DNA of 8,021 bases from Nocardioides sp. (GCA_030145945.1 JASLDK010000381.1:1-8021), one strand, 5' to 3'. Shown: positions 1-6,520, counted from the first letter of the stretch. The notes: generated by a model not told the origin, from the sequence alone. Made by a program: numbers and translations.

Positions 1-693
1 GACTCGGTCGTCCAGTCGACGGCGATCACTCTCGGCGTCACGATCCTCGCCGCTGCAGCGACGTGGTTCCTCACCCCCGATCTGGCCGCGGACCCGAAGT
101 CAGCCATCCCGGCAGTGTCTGCCGCGATGGCTGTCGGCGGAGGGGTGGCCTTCATCTTGTCCCTGGTCAACTCCTTCAAGCGCGTCATCAGCCCGGCTCT
201 CGTGATCGCTTTCGCCTTGGCTGAGGGCGTCGCCCTCGGCGGCCTGAGCAAGCTGTACGACGCCGTCTACGGGGCGACCTCCTCTGGAATGGGCGGCATC
301 GTCGTCCAGGCTGTGATCGGCACCTTCGCGGCCTTTGCCGGCACGTTGGCGGCGTACAAGTTCTTCGACATCAAGGTCGGTCAGAAGTTCCGCACCTTCG
401 TGGTCGCGGCGATGTTCGGCATGGTCGCGCTCAGCCTGATGGAGCTTGTGCTCGGTCTGTTCGGCAACGGTGTCGGACTCTTCGACAATGGCACGCTCGG
501 CCTCGTCTTCGCGGTCGGTGGCCTGGTGCTCGGTGTCTTCATGCTGATCCTCGACTTCGACTTCATCGAGCAGGGCATTGCCAACGGCATTCCGGAGCGC
601 GAGTCGTGGCGGGCCTCCTTCGCCCTCCTCGTCAGCCTGGTCTGGATCTACACCAACCTGCTGCGCATCTTGGCGATCCTCCAGCAGGATTAG
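1..693 (+). CDS. Bax inhibitor-1/YccA family membrane protein (5' end missing)
   Basis: The reading frame is open from the first base, so the start lies outside the window. The visible part is 230 residues ending in TAG. It contains about seven hydrophobic segments, at roughly residues 9-27, 37-58, 64-84, 99-122, 131-154, 163-187 and 204-228. The C-terminal part, with LDFDFIEQGI (about 180-189), then IPERESW and LVWIYTNLLRILAIL, matches the actinobacterial Bax inhibitor-1/YccA-like family. Characterised bacterial relatives such as YetJ are pH-sensitive calcium leak channels that use conserved acidic residues in the last helices. The two Asp residues in LDFDFIE are candidates for such residues here. 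The physiological role in actinobacteria is not established. Family members are usually somewhat longer, so I estimate that only a few dozen N-terminal residues are missing. The gene ends just before a hairpin terminator and converges on the hydrolase gene. Confidence 0.88.
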   Translation, partial: DSVVQSTAITLGVTILAAAATWFLTPDLAADPKSAIPAVSAAMAVGGGVAFILSLVNSFKRVISPALVIAFALAEGVALGGLSKLYDAVYGATSSGMGGIVVQAVIGTFAAFAGTLAAYKFFDIKVGQKFRTFVVAAMFGMVALSLMELVLGLFGNGVGLFDNGTLGLVFAVGGLVLGVFMLILDFDFIEQGIANGIPERESWRASFALLVSLVWIYTNLLRILAILQQD

Positions 694-707
694 GCGATCG
701 GACGCGC

Positions 708-745
708 GACGGCCCCGGCCTCACTTCGGTGGGTCCGGGGCCGTC
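708..745. terminator. Bidirectional hairpin terminator between convergent genes
   Basis: GACGGCCCCGG (708-718) is perfectly complementary to CCGGGGCCGTC (735-745), an 11-bp GC-rich stem. The intervening bases fold further: after one mismatch (719/734), positions 720-724 pair with 729-733 (one G-T pair) around a TTCG tetraloop closed by C-G, a very stable type of loop. There is no T-run on either side, as is usual in high-GC actinobacteria. It lies 14 bp after the Bax inhibitor-type stop codon and 15 bp before the hydrolase stop codon on the opposite strand, so it can serve both transcripts. Confidence 0.85.
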
Positions 746-760
746 GTTCGTCTGCGGGAC

Positions 761-1783
761 TCACTCCTCGGCGGGCGTTCCCTCGTGCTCGTCGGGCGCT
801 TCGCCGGGCACGTGGTTGCGGGAGCGGCGGTGGCGCAACTCCACCCACAGGCCGCGCATGCCGGCCCGGCGGCCGCCGACCTCGGTGCCACCGAGCTCGG
901 TCCCCGGCTCGTTGACGGCCTGGAGGGCCGCTCGGGTGACGGGCAGGACGCCCTCTCCGCGGAAGGCTTCGAGGCCGCCCTCGGACTCGGGAGCCTGCTC
1001 GATCGCGGCGAGCACCGAGGGGATCAGCACCGAGGCCAGCGCCTGATAGCCCTGCACGGACGGGTGGAACTGGTCCGGGCCGAACAGCAGCGCCGGGGCG
1101 GCCGCGAACTCGGGACCGAGAACGTCGCCGAGCGACACCGTCCGGCCGCCCTCCTCGACGACGGCGATGGTCTGGGCGGCGGCCAGTCGGCGTGACCAGG
1201 CGCGGGCGATCTGACGCAGTGGAGGCGCGATCGGCTGGACCGTGCCGAGGTCCGGGCAGGTGCCGACGACGACGGTGCCACCGGCGCCGATCACGCGACG
1301 TACGCCGTCCGACAGCGAGCGGACCGAGTGGGAGGGCCGCACGGTGTGGGTGACGTCGTTGCCGCCGATCAGGATCACGGCGACGTCGGGCTCGATCGGC
1401 AGGGCGCGGTCAACCTGCGCGGCGAGGTCGGAGGACTTGGCTCCCACCACGCAGAACTGCCGCAGGTAGACCCGCCGGTTCGCATGCTCAGCAACGGCGG
1501 AGGCGATCAATGCGCCCGGCGTCTGCTGGACCCGCTCGACCCCGTAGCCGGCAGCGCTCGAGTCGCCGAGGAGGGCGATCCGGATCGCCGGGCCGGGCCG
1601 GTTGCGGCCATACCAGCCGGTCGCGTCCGGCGGCGGCTCGTCCAGAGCGGGCCCGATCGTCTTGCGGGCCAACTTGGCCTCCGCGGACAGCACGCCGTAG
1701 AGACCCGCACCCAGCGCAGACAGCCCGCCACCGCCGTACAACGCGGCGGAAGCGAGCTTTCGGGCTGCGGATGCCTTGCTCAC
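761..1783 (-). CDS. Membrane-anchored SGNH/GDSL hydrolase (esterase/lipase type)
   Basis: A 340-residue protein from GTG at 1783. All four SGNH blocks are visible: GDSS with nucleophile Ser75, a block II glycine in VVGAKSS (about Gly114), IGGND with Asn142, and DQFHPS with Asp237 and His240. The family hydrolyses ester or thioester bonds; the substrate cannot be read from sequence. Residues about 12-31 (LYGGGGLSALGAGLYGVL) form a glycine-rich hydrophobic segment that probably acts as an export signal or anchor, placing the enzyme at the outer membrane face. The C-terminal ~80 residues after the catalytic core end in a charged tail. The frame is open further upstream to 2050, but that would run into cbs; GTG at 1783 has GAGG a few bases before it and TAGGGT seven bases before it. 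The architecture and position next to cbs recall M. tuberculosis Rv1075c, a GDSL esterase close to Rv1077/cbs (from memory). Confidence 0.88.
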   Translation of the reverse strand: MSKASAARKLASAALYGGGGLSALGAGLYGVLSAEAKLARKTIGPALDEPPPDATGWYGRNRPGPAIRIALLGDSSAAGYGVERVQQTPGALIASAVAEHANRRVYLRQFCVVGAKSSDLAAQVDRALPIEPDVAVILIGGNDVTHTVRPSHSVRSLSDGVRRVIGAGGTVVVGTCPDLGTVQPIAPPLRQIARAWSRRLAAAQTIAVVEEGGRTVSLGDVLGPEFAAAPALLFGPDQFHPSVQGYQALASVLIPSVLAAIEQAPESEGGLEAFRGEGVLPVTRAALQAVNEPGTELGGTEVGGRRAGMRGLWVELRHRRSRNHVPGEAPDEHEGTPAEE

Positions 1784-1790
1784 AGCCCTC

Positions 1791-1796
1791 ACCCTA
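1791..1796 (-). promoter_or_regulatory. Candidate -10 element of the GDSL hydrolase
   Basis: On the minus strand TAGGGT fits the actinobacterial TANNNT -10 pattern. It ends seven bases before GTG at 1783, the spacing expected if transcription starts at the start codon (leaderless mRNA). No convincing -35 element was seen. An alternative reading is an ordinary leader using GAGG as a weak ribosome binding site. Confidence 0.4.
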
Positions 1797-1808
1797 CGGA
1801 GGGACCGA

Positions 1809-1814
1809 TACGGT
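1809..1814 (+). promoter_or_regulatory. Candidate -10 element of cbs
   Basis: TACGGT fits TANNNT and ends six bases before ATG at 1821. There is no good Shine-Dalgarno sequence in the bases just before that ATG; the AGGG at 1799-1802 is too far away. Both facts favour a leaderless cbs transcript. This element and the opposing one at 1791-1796 face each other within the 37-bp gap, so the two promoters must overlap. Confidence 0.42.
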
Positions 1815-1820
1815 GTTCGC

Positions 1821-3206
1821 ATGGAGTACGTCGAGTCCCTGCTGGAGCTGATCGGCAACACCCCGCTGGTCCGGCTCAACCGTTCCCTGGACCTGCCCGC
1901 CGACGGACCGTTGGTGTTGGCGAAGGTCGAATACCTCAACCCCGGCGGTTCGGTGAAGGACCGCATCGCCTCGCGCATGATCGAGGCCGCCGAAGCCTCC
2001 GGTGCGTTGCAGCCCGGCGGCACGATCGTCGAGCCGACGTCCGGCAACACCGGTGTCGGGTTGGCGATGGTCGCCCAGCAGAAGGGCTACCAGTGCATCT
2101 TCGTGTGCCCGGACAAGGTGAGTGAGGACAAGCGCAACGTCCTCAAGGCGTACGGCGCCGAGGTGGTCGTCTGCCCGACGGCCGTCGCTCCCGAGCACCC
2201 GGACTCCTACTACAACGTCTCGGACCGCCTCGCCAGCCAGCCGGGCGCATGGAAGCCCGACCAGTACTCCAACCCGAACAACCCGCGCTCCCACTACGAG
2301 GAGACCGGACCCGAGATCTGGAAGCAGACCGAGGGACGGATCACGCACTTCGTGACCGGCATGGGTACGGGCGGCACGATCTCCGGCACCGGCCGCTACC
2401 TCAAGGAGCAGAACCCCCAGATCGTCGTCGTCGGTTCCGACCCGGCCGGATCGGTCTACTCCGGAGGCACCGGCCGCCCCTACCTCGTCGAGGGCGTCGG
2501 CGAGGACTTCTGGCCCGACACCTATGACCGCACCGTGGCCGACCGCGTCATCGAGGTCACCGACGCCGACTCCTTCGCCTTCACCCGGCGCCTGGCCCGC
2601 GAGGAGCAGATGCTGGTCGGCGGATCGTCCGGCATGGCCGCCTTCGCCGCCCGCCAGCTCGCCCACGAGCTGGCCGCCGAGGGCCGCAACGACGCGATCA
2701 TCGTGGTCCTGCTGCCCGACTCCGGTCGCGGCTACCTCAGCAAGGTCTTCAACGACGACTGGCTCGCGCAGTACGGCTTCAGCACCGGCCAGCCGCGTCC
2801 GGCCCAGACGATCGGCGAGGTGCTGCGCGGCAAGTCGCAGGGCATGCCGGCGCTCGTGCACACCCATCCCAACGAGACCATTGCCGAGGCCGTTGCGATC
2901 CTCGAGGAGTACGGCGTCTCGCAGATGCCCGTCGTCCGTGCCGAGCCGCCGATCGTGGCGGCCGAGGTCGCCGGATCCGTCTCCGAGCGGGCGCTGCTCG
3001 ACGCGCTGTTCACCGGCAAGGCCAAGCTCAACGATCCCGTCGAACAGCACATGTCGACCGCCCTCCCGACGATCGGCTCCACCGAGGACGCCACCGCGGC
3101 GGTGCCGCTGCTCGAAGCAGCCGATGCGGTTCTGGTGCACGAGGACGGCAAGCCGGTCGGCGTGCTCACGCGCCACGACCTGCTCAACTTCCTCGCGCGT
3201 GGCTGA
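1821..3206 (+). CDS. cbs: Cystathionine beta-synthase
   Basis: A 461-residue PLP enzyme that condenses serine (or an activated serine) with homocysteine to cystathionine, the first step of reverse transsulfuration in the cytoplasm. Key features: the PLP lysine Lys46 in NPGGSVKDR, the substrate loop TSGNTG (73-78), the phosphate loop GTGGT (182-186), and Ser301 in LLPDSGRGY contacting the PLP ring nitrogen by family analogy. Two CBS (Bateman) domains follow at about 337-395 and 402-459. There is no N-terminal haem domain like that of the human enzyme. Length and sequence closely resemble mycobacterial Cbs (about 464 residues). I chose ATG at 1821 because the product then starts MEYVESLLELIGNTPLVRL, as in relatives; the ATG at 1776 would lie inside the divergent hydrolase gene. 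The stop overlaps the next gene by 8 bp. O-acetylserine sulfhydrylase lacks the CBS pair and is less likely. Confidence 0.96.
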   Translation: MEYVESLLELIGNTPLVRLNRSLDLPADGPLVLAKVEYLNPGGSVKDRIASRMIEAAEASGALQPGGTIVEPTSGNTGVGLAMVAQQKGYQCIFVCPDKVSEDKRNVLKAYGAEVVVCPTAVAPEHPDSYYNVSDRLASQPGAWKPDQYSNPNNPRSHYEETGPEIWKQTEGRITHFVTGMGTGGTISGTGRYLKEQNPQIVVVGSDPAGSVYSGGTGRPYLVEGVGEDFWPDTYDRTVADRVIEVTDADSFAFTRRLAREEQMLVGGSSGMAAFAARQLAHELAAEGRNDAIIVVLLPDSGRGYLSKVFNDDWLAQYGFSTGQPRPAQTIGEVLRGKSQGMPALVHTHPNETIAEAVAILEEYGVSQMPVVRAEPPIVAAEVAGSVSERALLDALFTGKAKLNDPVEQHMSTALPTIGSTEDATAAVPLLEAADAVLVHEDGKPVGVLTRHDLLNFLARG

Positions 3207-3702
3207 GGGCGTCGACGCGGCTGGCCGGATCCGGACTGCGACACCGCAGGACGTCCCCGACGTCCTGCGGTTGATCCGCGAACTCGCGGAGTACGAACGT
3301 GAGCCGGACGCAGTCGAGACCACCGAGGCGGATCTGCAGCGGTGGCTCTTCGGCGACGATCCGGTGGCCAGCGTGCTGGTGGCGCTGCGTGATCCGGGCG
3401 ATGACGTCGTCGGCATGGCGCTGTGGTTCCGCACCTATTCCACCTGGACCGGCGTTCCGGGGATCTACCTCGAGGACCTCTACGTCCAGCCCGACCAGCG
3501 GGGGAGCGGGCTCGGCAAGGCGCTGCTGGTCGGGCTCGCCCGGATCGCCGTGGAGCGCGGCTATCGCCGGGTCGACTGGGCGGTGCTCGACTGGAACACG
3601 CCGTCGATCGAGTTCTACGAGTCCGTGGGTGCCACCCCGATGGATGAGTGGACCACCTATCGGCTGACCGGTCAGGCGCTCCACGAGTTGGCGGGGGCGT
3701 AG
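3199..3702 (+). CDS. GNAT acetyltransferase of the spermidine/thialysine N-acetyltransferase (SSAT) type
   Basis: A 167-residue single-domain GNAT enzyme that transfers acetyl from acetyl-CoA to an amine. The whole chain resembles human SSAT: RLIRELAEYE near residues 24-33, YLEDLYVQPDQRGSGLGKALL with Glu92 and the acetyl-CoA loop RGSGLG (101-106), then DWNTPSIEFYESVGA with Tyr140. Glu92 and Tyr140 match, even in number, the residues proposed as general base and acid in human SSAT. Likely substrates are a polyamine or thialysine, S-(2-aminoethyl)cysteine; the sequence cannot decide. GTG at 3199 overlaps the last 8 bp of cbs and has no visible ribosome binding site, so translation is probably coupled to cbs. 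Its 3' end overlaps the convergent GNAT gene by 31 bp. Confidence 0.85.
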   Translation: MAEGVDAAGRIRTATPQDVPDVLRLIRELAEYEREPDAVETTEADLQRWLFGDDPVASVLVALRDPGDDVVGMALWFRTYSTWTGVPGIYLEDLYVQPDQRGSGLGKALLVGLARIAVERGYRRVDWAVLDWNTPSIEFYESVGATPMDEWTTYRLTGQALHELAGA

Positions 3703-4616
3703 TAGCGACAGGTGTGGTGGGGCGCGAACCCCAGTGCATCCCAGAACGCGATCCCGCCGACATTGCCGGTCTCGACGTGCAGCCACACCGTCAATGCCCC
3801 CTGCTCGGTGCCCCAGTCCAGCAACTCGGCCACCACCGCCGAGGCCAGGCCACGACGCCGATGTCCGGGTTCGACGGTCAGCCCGTGGATCCCGAGCCAG
3901 TCCCCGTCGATGGTCGCCTCGGCCTCCGCCAGTGGGTCGCAGCCGGTCCCGGTGGTCGCAACGGCCCGCTGTCCGGCGACCGCCAGGTCCACCGCAGCGG
4001 ACTGCCTGCCGAGCGCTCGCCGGATCTGTGAGATCCCGGCGAGCCGCAACTGCGACTCGCCGTACCCGAGGTCCAGCCAGCCCAGCCCGCGCACCTCGTC
4101 CTCGATCGCAGACCCAGCCTCGACCTGCACCAGCGGATCGCGCGACCGCGCCGCATAGAAGGCCGTCACCTGTGCGAGTGCCTCGGCGACCGGTACGCCG
4201 GGATCGCCGATCGCCAAGCACGAGTTGGCGCGCTTGCGCAACCGGCCGGTCGGCGCAGGCTCGGACCGCAGCTCCCACTCGCCGAGCGGAACCCTTTCGA
4301 GACCGGCGAACAGGCCCGCCGTACGCCTCTCCGACTCGCGCACGCCGACCCGCTGGCGTGGGGAAGGGCGCGGTGGGACGGGCTTGCCGGACACGATGTC
4401 GGCGAGCGCGATGCTGATCGCTGGACCATCCTCCGGTTGCACGACGCAGCCCTCCGACGTCCACGACAGGCACACGCCCAGCAGGTCCGTGAACGCGGGA
4501 CCACCGGTGGGTCCGGTCTCCCCGTGGACGAGACGGCGTACGACGACCCGCTGGCCCACGACGTGCGGACCGAGAAGATGCCGTCCCAGATCGGGGGGGC
4601 TGCGCACATCGGACAC
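3672..4616 (-). CDS. Two-domain GNAT N-acetyltransferase, Rv0428c-like
   Basis: With GTG at 4616 the protein has 314 residues. Residues 1-80 form a small beta-rich domain (GPHVVGQRVVVRRLV, then LLGVCLSW and GCVVQPEDG) resembling the SH3-like N-terminal domain of mycobacterial Rv0428c. Residues about 95-200 hold GEWELR, RLRKRANSCL and a segment typical of that family. The C-terminal GNAT fold has LTVEPGHRRRGLAS (acetyl-CoA loop about 252-259), WLHVETGNVGGIAFWDALGF and a tyrosine-rich end. The substrate is unknown; the family assignment rests on remembered architecture. ATG at 4664 is in frame, but it lies across the 4641-4661 palindrome. GTG at 4616 has a good TAGTAT box exactly seven bases upstream, so I prefer it. 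The gene is divergent from fdxA and its 3' end overlaps the SSAT-type gene. Confidence 0.8.
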   Translation of the reverse strand: MSDVRSPPDLGRHLLGPHVVGQRVVVRRLVHGETGPTGGPAFTDLLGVCLSWTSEGCVVQPEDGPAISIALADIVSGKPVPPRPSPRQRVGVRESERRTAGLFAGLERVPLGEWELRSEPAPTGRLRKRANSCLAIGDPGVPVAEALAQVTAFYAARSRDPLVQVEAGSAIEDEVRGLGWLDLGYGESQLRLAGISQIRRALGRQSAAVDLAVAGQRAVATTGTGCDPLAEAEATIDGDWLGIHGLTVEPGHRRRGLASAVVAELLDWGTEQGALTVWLHVETGNVGGIAFWDALGFAPHHTCRYYAPANSWSA

Positions 4617-4623
4617 GGTCGGG

Positions 4624-4629
4624 ATACTA
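4624..4629 (-). promoter_or_regulatory. Candidate -10 element of the Rv0428c-like GNAT gene
   Basis: On the minus strand TAGTAT, close to the TATAAT/TANNNT consensus, ends exactly seven bases before GTG at 4616. This suggests a leaderless transcript and supports that start. The expected -35 position (about 4647-4653) falls inside the palindrome at 4641-4661, so a protein bound there would block this promoter. Confidence 0.5.
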
Positions 4630-4640
4630 GGCTGAGCCGC

Positions 4641-4661
4641 AACACGAAACACTTTCGTGTT
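4641..4661. promoter_or_regulatory. Perfect 9+9 bp palindrome, probable operator between GNAT and fdxA
   Basis: AACACGAAA (4641-4649) and TTTCGTGTT (4653-4661) are exact reverse complements separated by CAC. The half-sites are much richer in A/T than the surroundings. The site lies 34 bp before the fdxA ATG and 24 bp upstream of the -10 box of the divergent gene's first base pair region at 4616-4629. It is the shape of a site for a dimeric helix-turn-helix repressor and could control both genes. I do not recognise it as a consensus site of a known regulator, and no regulator gene is present in the window. A short RNA hairpin within the fdxA leader is an alternative. Confidence 0.6.
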
Positions 4662-4684
4662 CATCCAGCTCGAAGCCCTGGTCC

Positions 4685-4690
4685 AGGAGG
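4685..4690 (+). promoter_or_regulatory. Ribosome binding site of fdxA
   Basis: AGGAGG, an exact Shine-Dalgarno core, ends five bases before ATG at 4696. It is the clearest ribosome binding site in the window and decides the fdxA start against the in-frame GTG at 4657, which would overlap the palindrome. Confidence 0.9.
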
Positions 4691-4695
4691 AACCG

Positions 4696-5022
4696 ATGAC
4701 CTACATCATCTCGCAGCCGTGCGTCGATGTTAAGGACCGCGCGTGCGTCGATGAGTGTCCGGTCGACTGCATCTACGAGGGCAAGCGGATGCTCTACATC
4801 CACCCCGACGAGTGCGTCGACTGCGGTGCGTGCGAGCCGGTCTGCCCCGTCGAGGCGATCTTCTACGAGGACGACGTGCCGGAGGAGTGGAAGGACTACT
4901 ACGACGCCAACGTCAAGTTCTTCGACGACCTCGGCTCGCCCGGCGGTGCCGCCAAAATGGGTGAGATCGACAAGGACGCCGAGTTCGTGGCGGGCCTCGA
5001 CCCGCAGAACACCGATCACTGA
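4696..5022 (+). CDS. fdxA: Seven-iron ferredoxin, [3Fe-4S][4Fe-4S]
   Basis: A 108-residue cytoplasmic electron carrier. The cysteines match the Azotobacter ferredoxin I pattern: Cys9, Cys17 and Cys50 should bind the 3Fe-4S cluster, and Cys21, Cys40, Cys43 and Cys46 the 4Fe-4S cluster, leaving Cys25 free. The 3Fe site is shown by the C-x7-C spacing, where a two-4Fe ferredoxin would have a full CxxCxxC motif. The C-terminal part (DDVPEEWKDYYDANVKFFDDLGSPGGAAKMG) is the usual extension of actinobacterial FdxA/FdxC. The gene abuts dapC with no gap, as M. tuberculosis fdxC (Rv1177) sits beside dapC (Rv1178), though DapC itself needs no electron donor. In other actinobacteria such ferredoxins serve cytochromes P450 and other oxidoreductases; the partner here is unknown. 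Expression is probably influenced by the palindrome upstream. Confidence 0.96.
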   Translation: MTYIISQPCVDVKDRACVDECPVDCIYEGKRMLYIHPDECVDCGACEPVCPVEAIFYEDDVPEEWKDYYDANVKFFDDLGSPGGAAKMGEIDKDAEFVAGLDPQNTDH

Positions 5023-6156
5023 ATGGGTCAACTGACCGTGGGGTCCGCCGGCCCGGTGTCGGGCCGGCTGCCCGACTTCCCCTGGGACAAGCTGACGCAG
5101 TACGCCGATCAGGCGCGCGCCCACGCTGACGGCATCGTCGACCTGTCGATCGGAACCCCGGTCGACCCGACGCCCGAGGTTGCCCGGGCTGCCCTCGCCG
5201 CCGCCGTCGACTCGCCCGGCTATCCGCTGACCATCGGGACCTCAGAGGTTCGCCAGGCCGTCGTCGACTGGCTCGCCGGCACCCACGGTGTCACCGGCCT
5301 GGGCCTCGACAACGTGCTGCCGTTGATCGGGTCCAAGGAGTTCATCGCCTCGCTGCCGTCGTACCTCGGGCTGGGGGCGGGGGACCTGATCGGCTATCCG
5401 GCCCTGGCCTACCCGACCTACGAGGTCGGCGCCGCCCTCGTCGGCGCCCGTGCGCTGGCGACCGACGCGCTCACCTCGTTCGGTCCCGAGACGCCCAAAC
5501 TGCTGTGGGTCAACTCGCCCTCGAACCCGTCCGGCCGGGTGCTCCCGAAGGACCACCTCAAGAAGGTCGTCGACTGGTGCCGTGAGCGCGGCGTGCTGCT
5601 CGTCTCCGACGAGTGCTACCTCGACTGCGTCTGGGAGGGCGAGGCGTTCTCCGTCCTGCACCCGGACATCTCGGGCGGGTCGAGCGAGGGCATCCTCGTC
5701 GTGCACTCGCTCTCGAAGCGCTCCAACCTCGCGGGCTATCGCTGCGCCTTCGTCGCCGGTGACAGCAACGTGATCGCAGAGTTGCTGGCGGTGCGCAAGA
5801 ACCTCGGTCTGATGATGCCGGCGCCCCAGCAGCACGCCATGGCCGCGGTCCTCGGCGACGAGGCCCACGTCGCCGAGCAGCACGAGCGCTACCGCGCCCG
5901 GCGTACGACGTTGCGCGCGGCGCTGGAGTCCGCGGGCTACGCCATCGAGCACTCCGAGGCGTCGCTCTACCTGTGGACGACCAAGGGGCCAGACGGCCCG
6001 GACTGCTGGCAGATGGTCGCCGACCTCGCGGCCCAGGGCATCCTCGTGGCGCCCGGTGCGTTCTACGGCGCCGCGGGCTCGCACCACGTGCGGGTAGCGC
6101 TCACCGCGACAGACGAGCGGATCGCCGCCGCCGCAAGCAGGCTCACACGCGTGTGA
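5023..6156 (+). CDS. dapC: Succinyldiaminopimelate transaminase
   Basis: A 377-residue fold-type I PLP aminotransferase. It interconverts N-succinyl-2-amino-6-oxopimelate and N-succinyl-LL-diaminopimelate using glutamate, in the succinylase route to meso-diaminopimelate and lysine. Visible motifs are LSIGTPVDPTP (41-51), NSPSNPSGR with Asn168, SDECYLD with Asp196 and Tyr199, SLSKRSNLAGYR with the Schiff-base Lys232 and Arg240, and HHVRVALT with the carboxylate-binding Arg357. The ending VRVALTATDERIAAA is close to mycobacterial DapC. Its ATG follows the fdxA TGA directly and has no Shine-Dalgarno, which implies translational coupling. GTG codons at 5038 and 5056 are possible alternative starts, since homologues begin close to the conserved GRLPDFPWD. 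The last 14 bp overlap vapC on the other strand. A dapD fragment nearby supports the assignment. Confidence 0.95.
   Translation: MGQLTVGSAGPVSGRLPDFPWDKLTQYADQARAHADGIVDLSIGTPVDPTPEVARAALAAAVDSPGYPLTIGTSEVRQAVVDWLAGTHGVTGLGLDNVLPLIGSKEFIASLPSYLGLGAGDLIGYPALAYPTYEVGAALVGARALATDALTSFGPETPKLLWVNSPSNPSGRVLPKDHLKKVVDWCRERGVLLVSDECYLDCVWEGEAFSVLHPDISGGSSEGILVVHSLSKRSNLAGYRCAFVAGDSNVIAELLAVRKNLGLMMPAPQQHAMAAVLGDEAHVAEQHERYRARRTTLRAALESAGYAIEHSEASLYLWTTKGPDGPDCWQMVADLAAQGILVAPGAFYGAAGSHHVRVALTATDERIAAAASRLTRV
6143..6156. repeat. Perfect 14-bp palindrome forming the dapC/vapC overlap
   Basis: TCACACGCGTGTGA reads the same on both strands. It is exactly the overlap of the convergent dapC and vapC 3' ends, including both TGA stops. 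Each gene therefore ends in ACA CGC GTG TGA, giving a C-terminal Thr-Arg-Val to both proteins. The flanking bases (C at 6142, T at 6157) are not complementary. No other terminator is visible between the two genes. Confidence 0.85.
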
Positions 6157-6520
6157 TCGTCACCGGCTGACCGAGTTGCGCCAGCAGATGGTCGAGGTCT
6201 TCCGGATCGGAGGTCAGCACGACCGCATCGGGCTCGCAGAGGGTGGCGACGTGGGCATCGACAACGTCGCTCGTGCCGGAATCGGCCAAGAGGCGCCCGA
6301 TCCGACGGGAGGCGCTGGCATCGATGGGACGCTCGTCGATGCCTCGTAGTGCCCGGGCCAGGCGCCCCTGCCGGGCGCCGTTTTGCCAGGTCTGAGTGAC
6401 TGCTCCGCTGCCGGGGCGGACAGGGATCCCCTCGTCGTGGGCCGCTCGGATGGCTGAGACCACATCCCGATTGCGCCATTCGACGGCGAGGAGCGCACCC
6501 GCGTCCAACACGAGGGTCAT
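6143..6520 (-). CDS. vapC: VapC-type PIN-domain toxin (ribonuclease)
   Basis: A 125-residue PIN-domain protein, the normal length for VapC, expected to cleave RNA with a metal held by acidic residues. Candidate metal ligands are Asp6 in LVLDAGALLAVE, Glu14, Asp85 and Asp88 in TSDVVDAHV, and Asp105 in LTSDPEDL. Where many PIN proteins have a glutamate in the segment after the third strand, this one has Gln43 (GAVTQTW); I recall the same in one actinobacterial VapC subgroup, so it need not be inactive. It starts with ATG at 6520, sharing an ATGA overlap with the vapB stop, so translation is coupled to the antitoxin. Its end overlaps dapC by 14 bp. The RNA target is unknown. Confidence 0.9.
   Translation of the reverse strand: MTLVLDAGALLAVEWRNRDVVSAIRAAHDEGIPVRPGSGAVTQTWQNGARQGRLARALRGIDERPIDASASRRIGRLLADSGTSDVVDAHVATLCEPDAVVLTSDPEDLDHLLAQLGQPVTITRV

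Noticed and set aside
1784..2050. N-terminal extension of the GDSL hydrolase up to an ATG at 2050
   Set aside because: It would overlap the first ~77 codons of cbs, and the added residues look like antisense coding; GTG at 1783 gives a normal anchor segment at the N-terminus.
1794..3434. Long open frame (546 codons) on the minus strand opposite cbs
   Set aside because: It is antisense to a clearly recognised cystathionine beta-synthase, has a low-complexity composition with no domain, and such frames are expected in GC-rich coding DNA.
3184..4473. Long minus-strand open frame across both GNAT genes
   Set aside because: Arg/Gly-rich with no motif; it lies over two recognisable GNAT genes in other frames.
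4641..4661. Reading the palindrome as a known regulator site (LexA, Zur, NrdR, Rex or FurA type)
   Set aside because: The half-site AACACGAAA does not match the consensus sequences I can recall for these regulators, so I leave it unassigned.
4657..4695. Longer ferredoxin from GTG 4657
   Set aside because: The extra 13 residues do not fit FdxA proteins, they overlap the palindrome, and AGGAGG is correctly spaced before ATG 4696.
5242..6087. 281-codon minus-strand frame inside dapC
   Set aside because: Antisense to conserved DapC motifs, with no start context and no recognisable domain.
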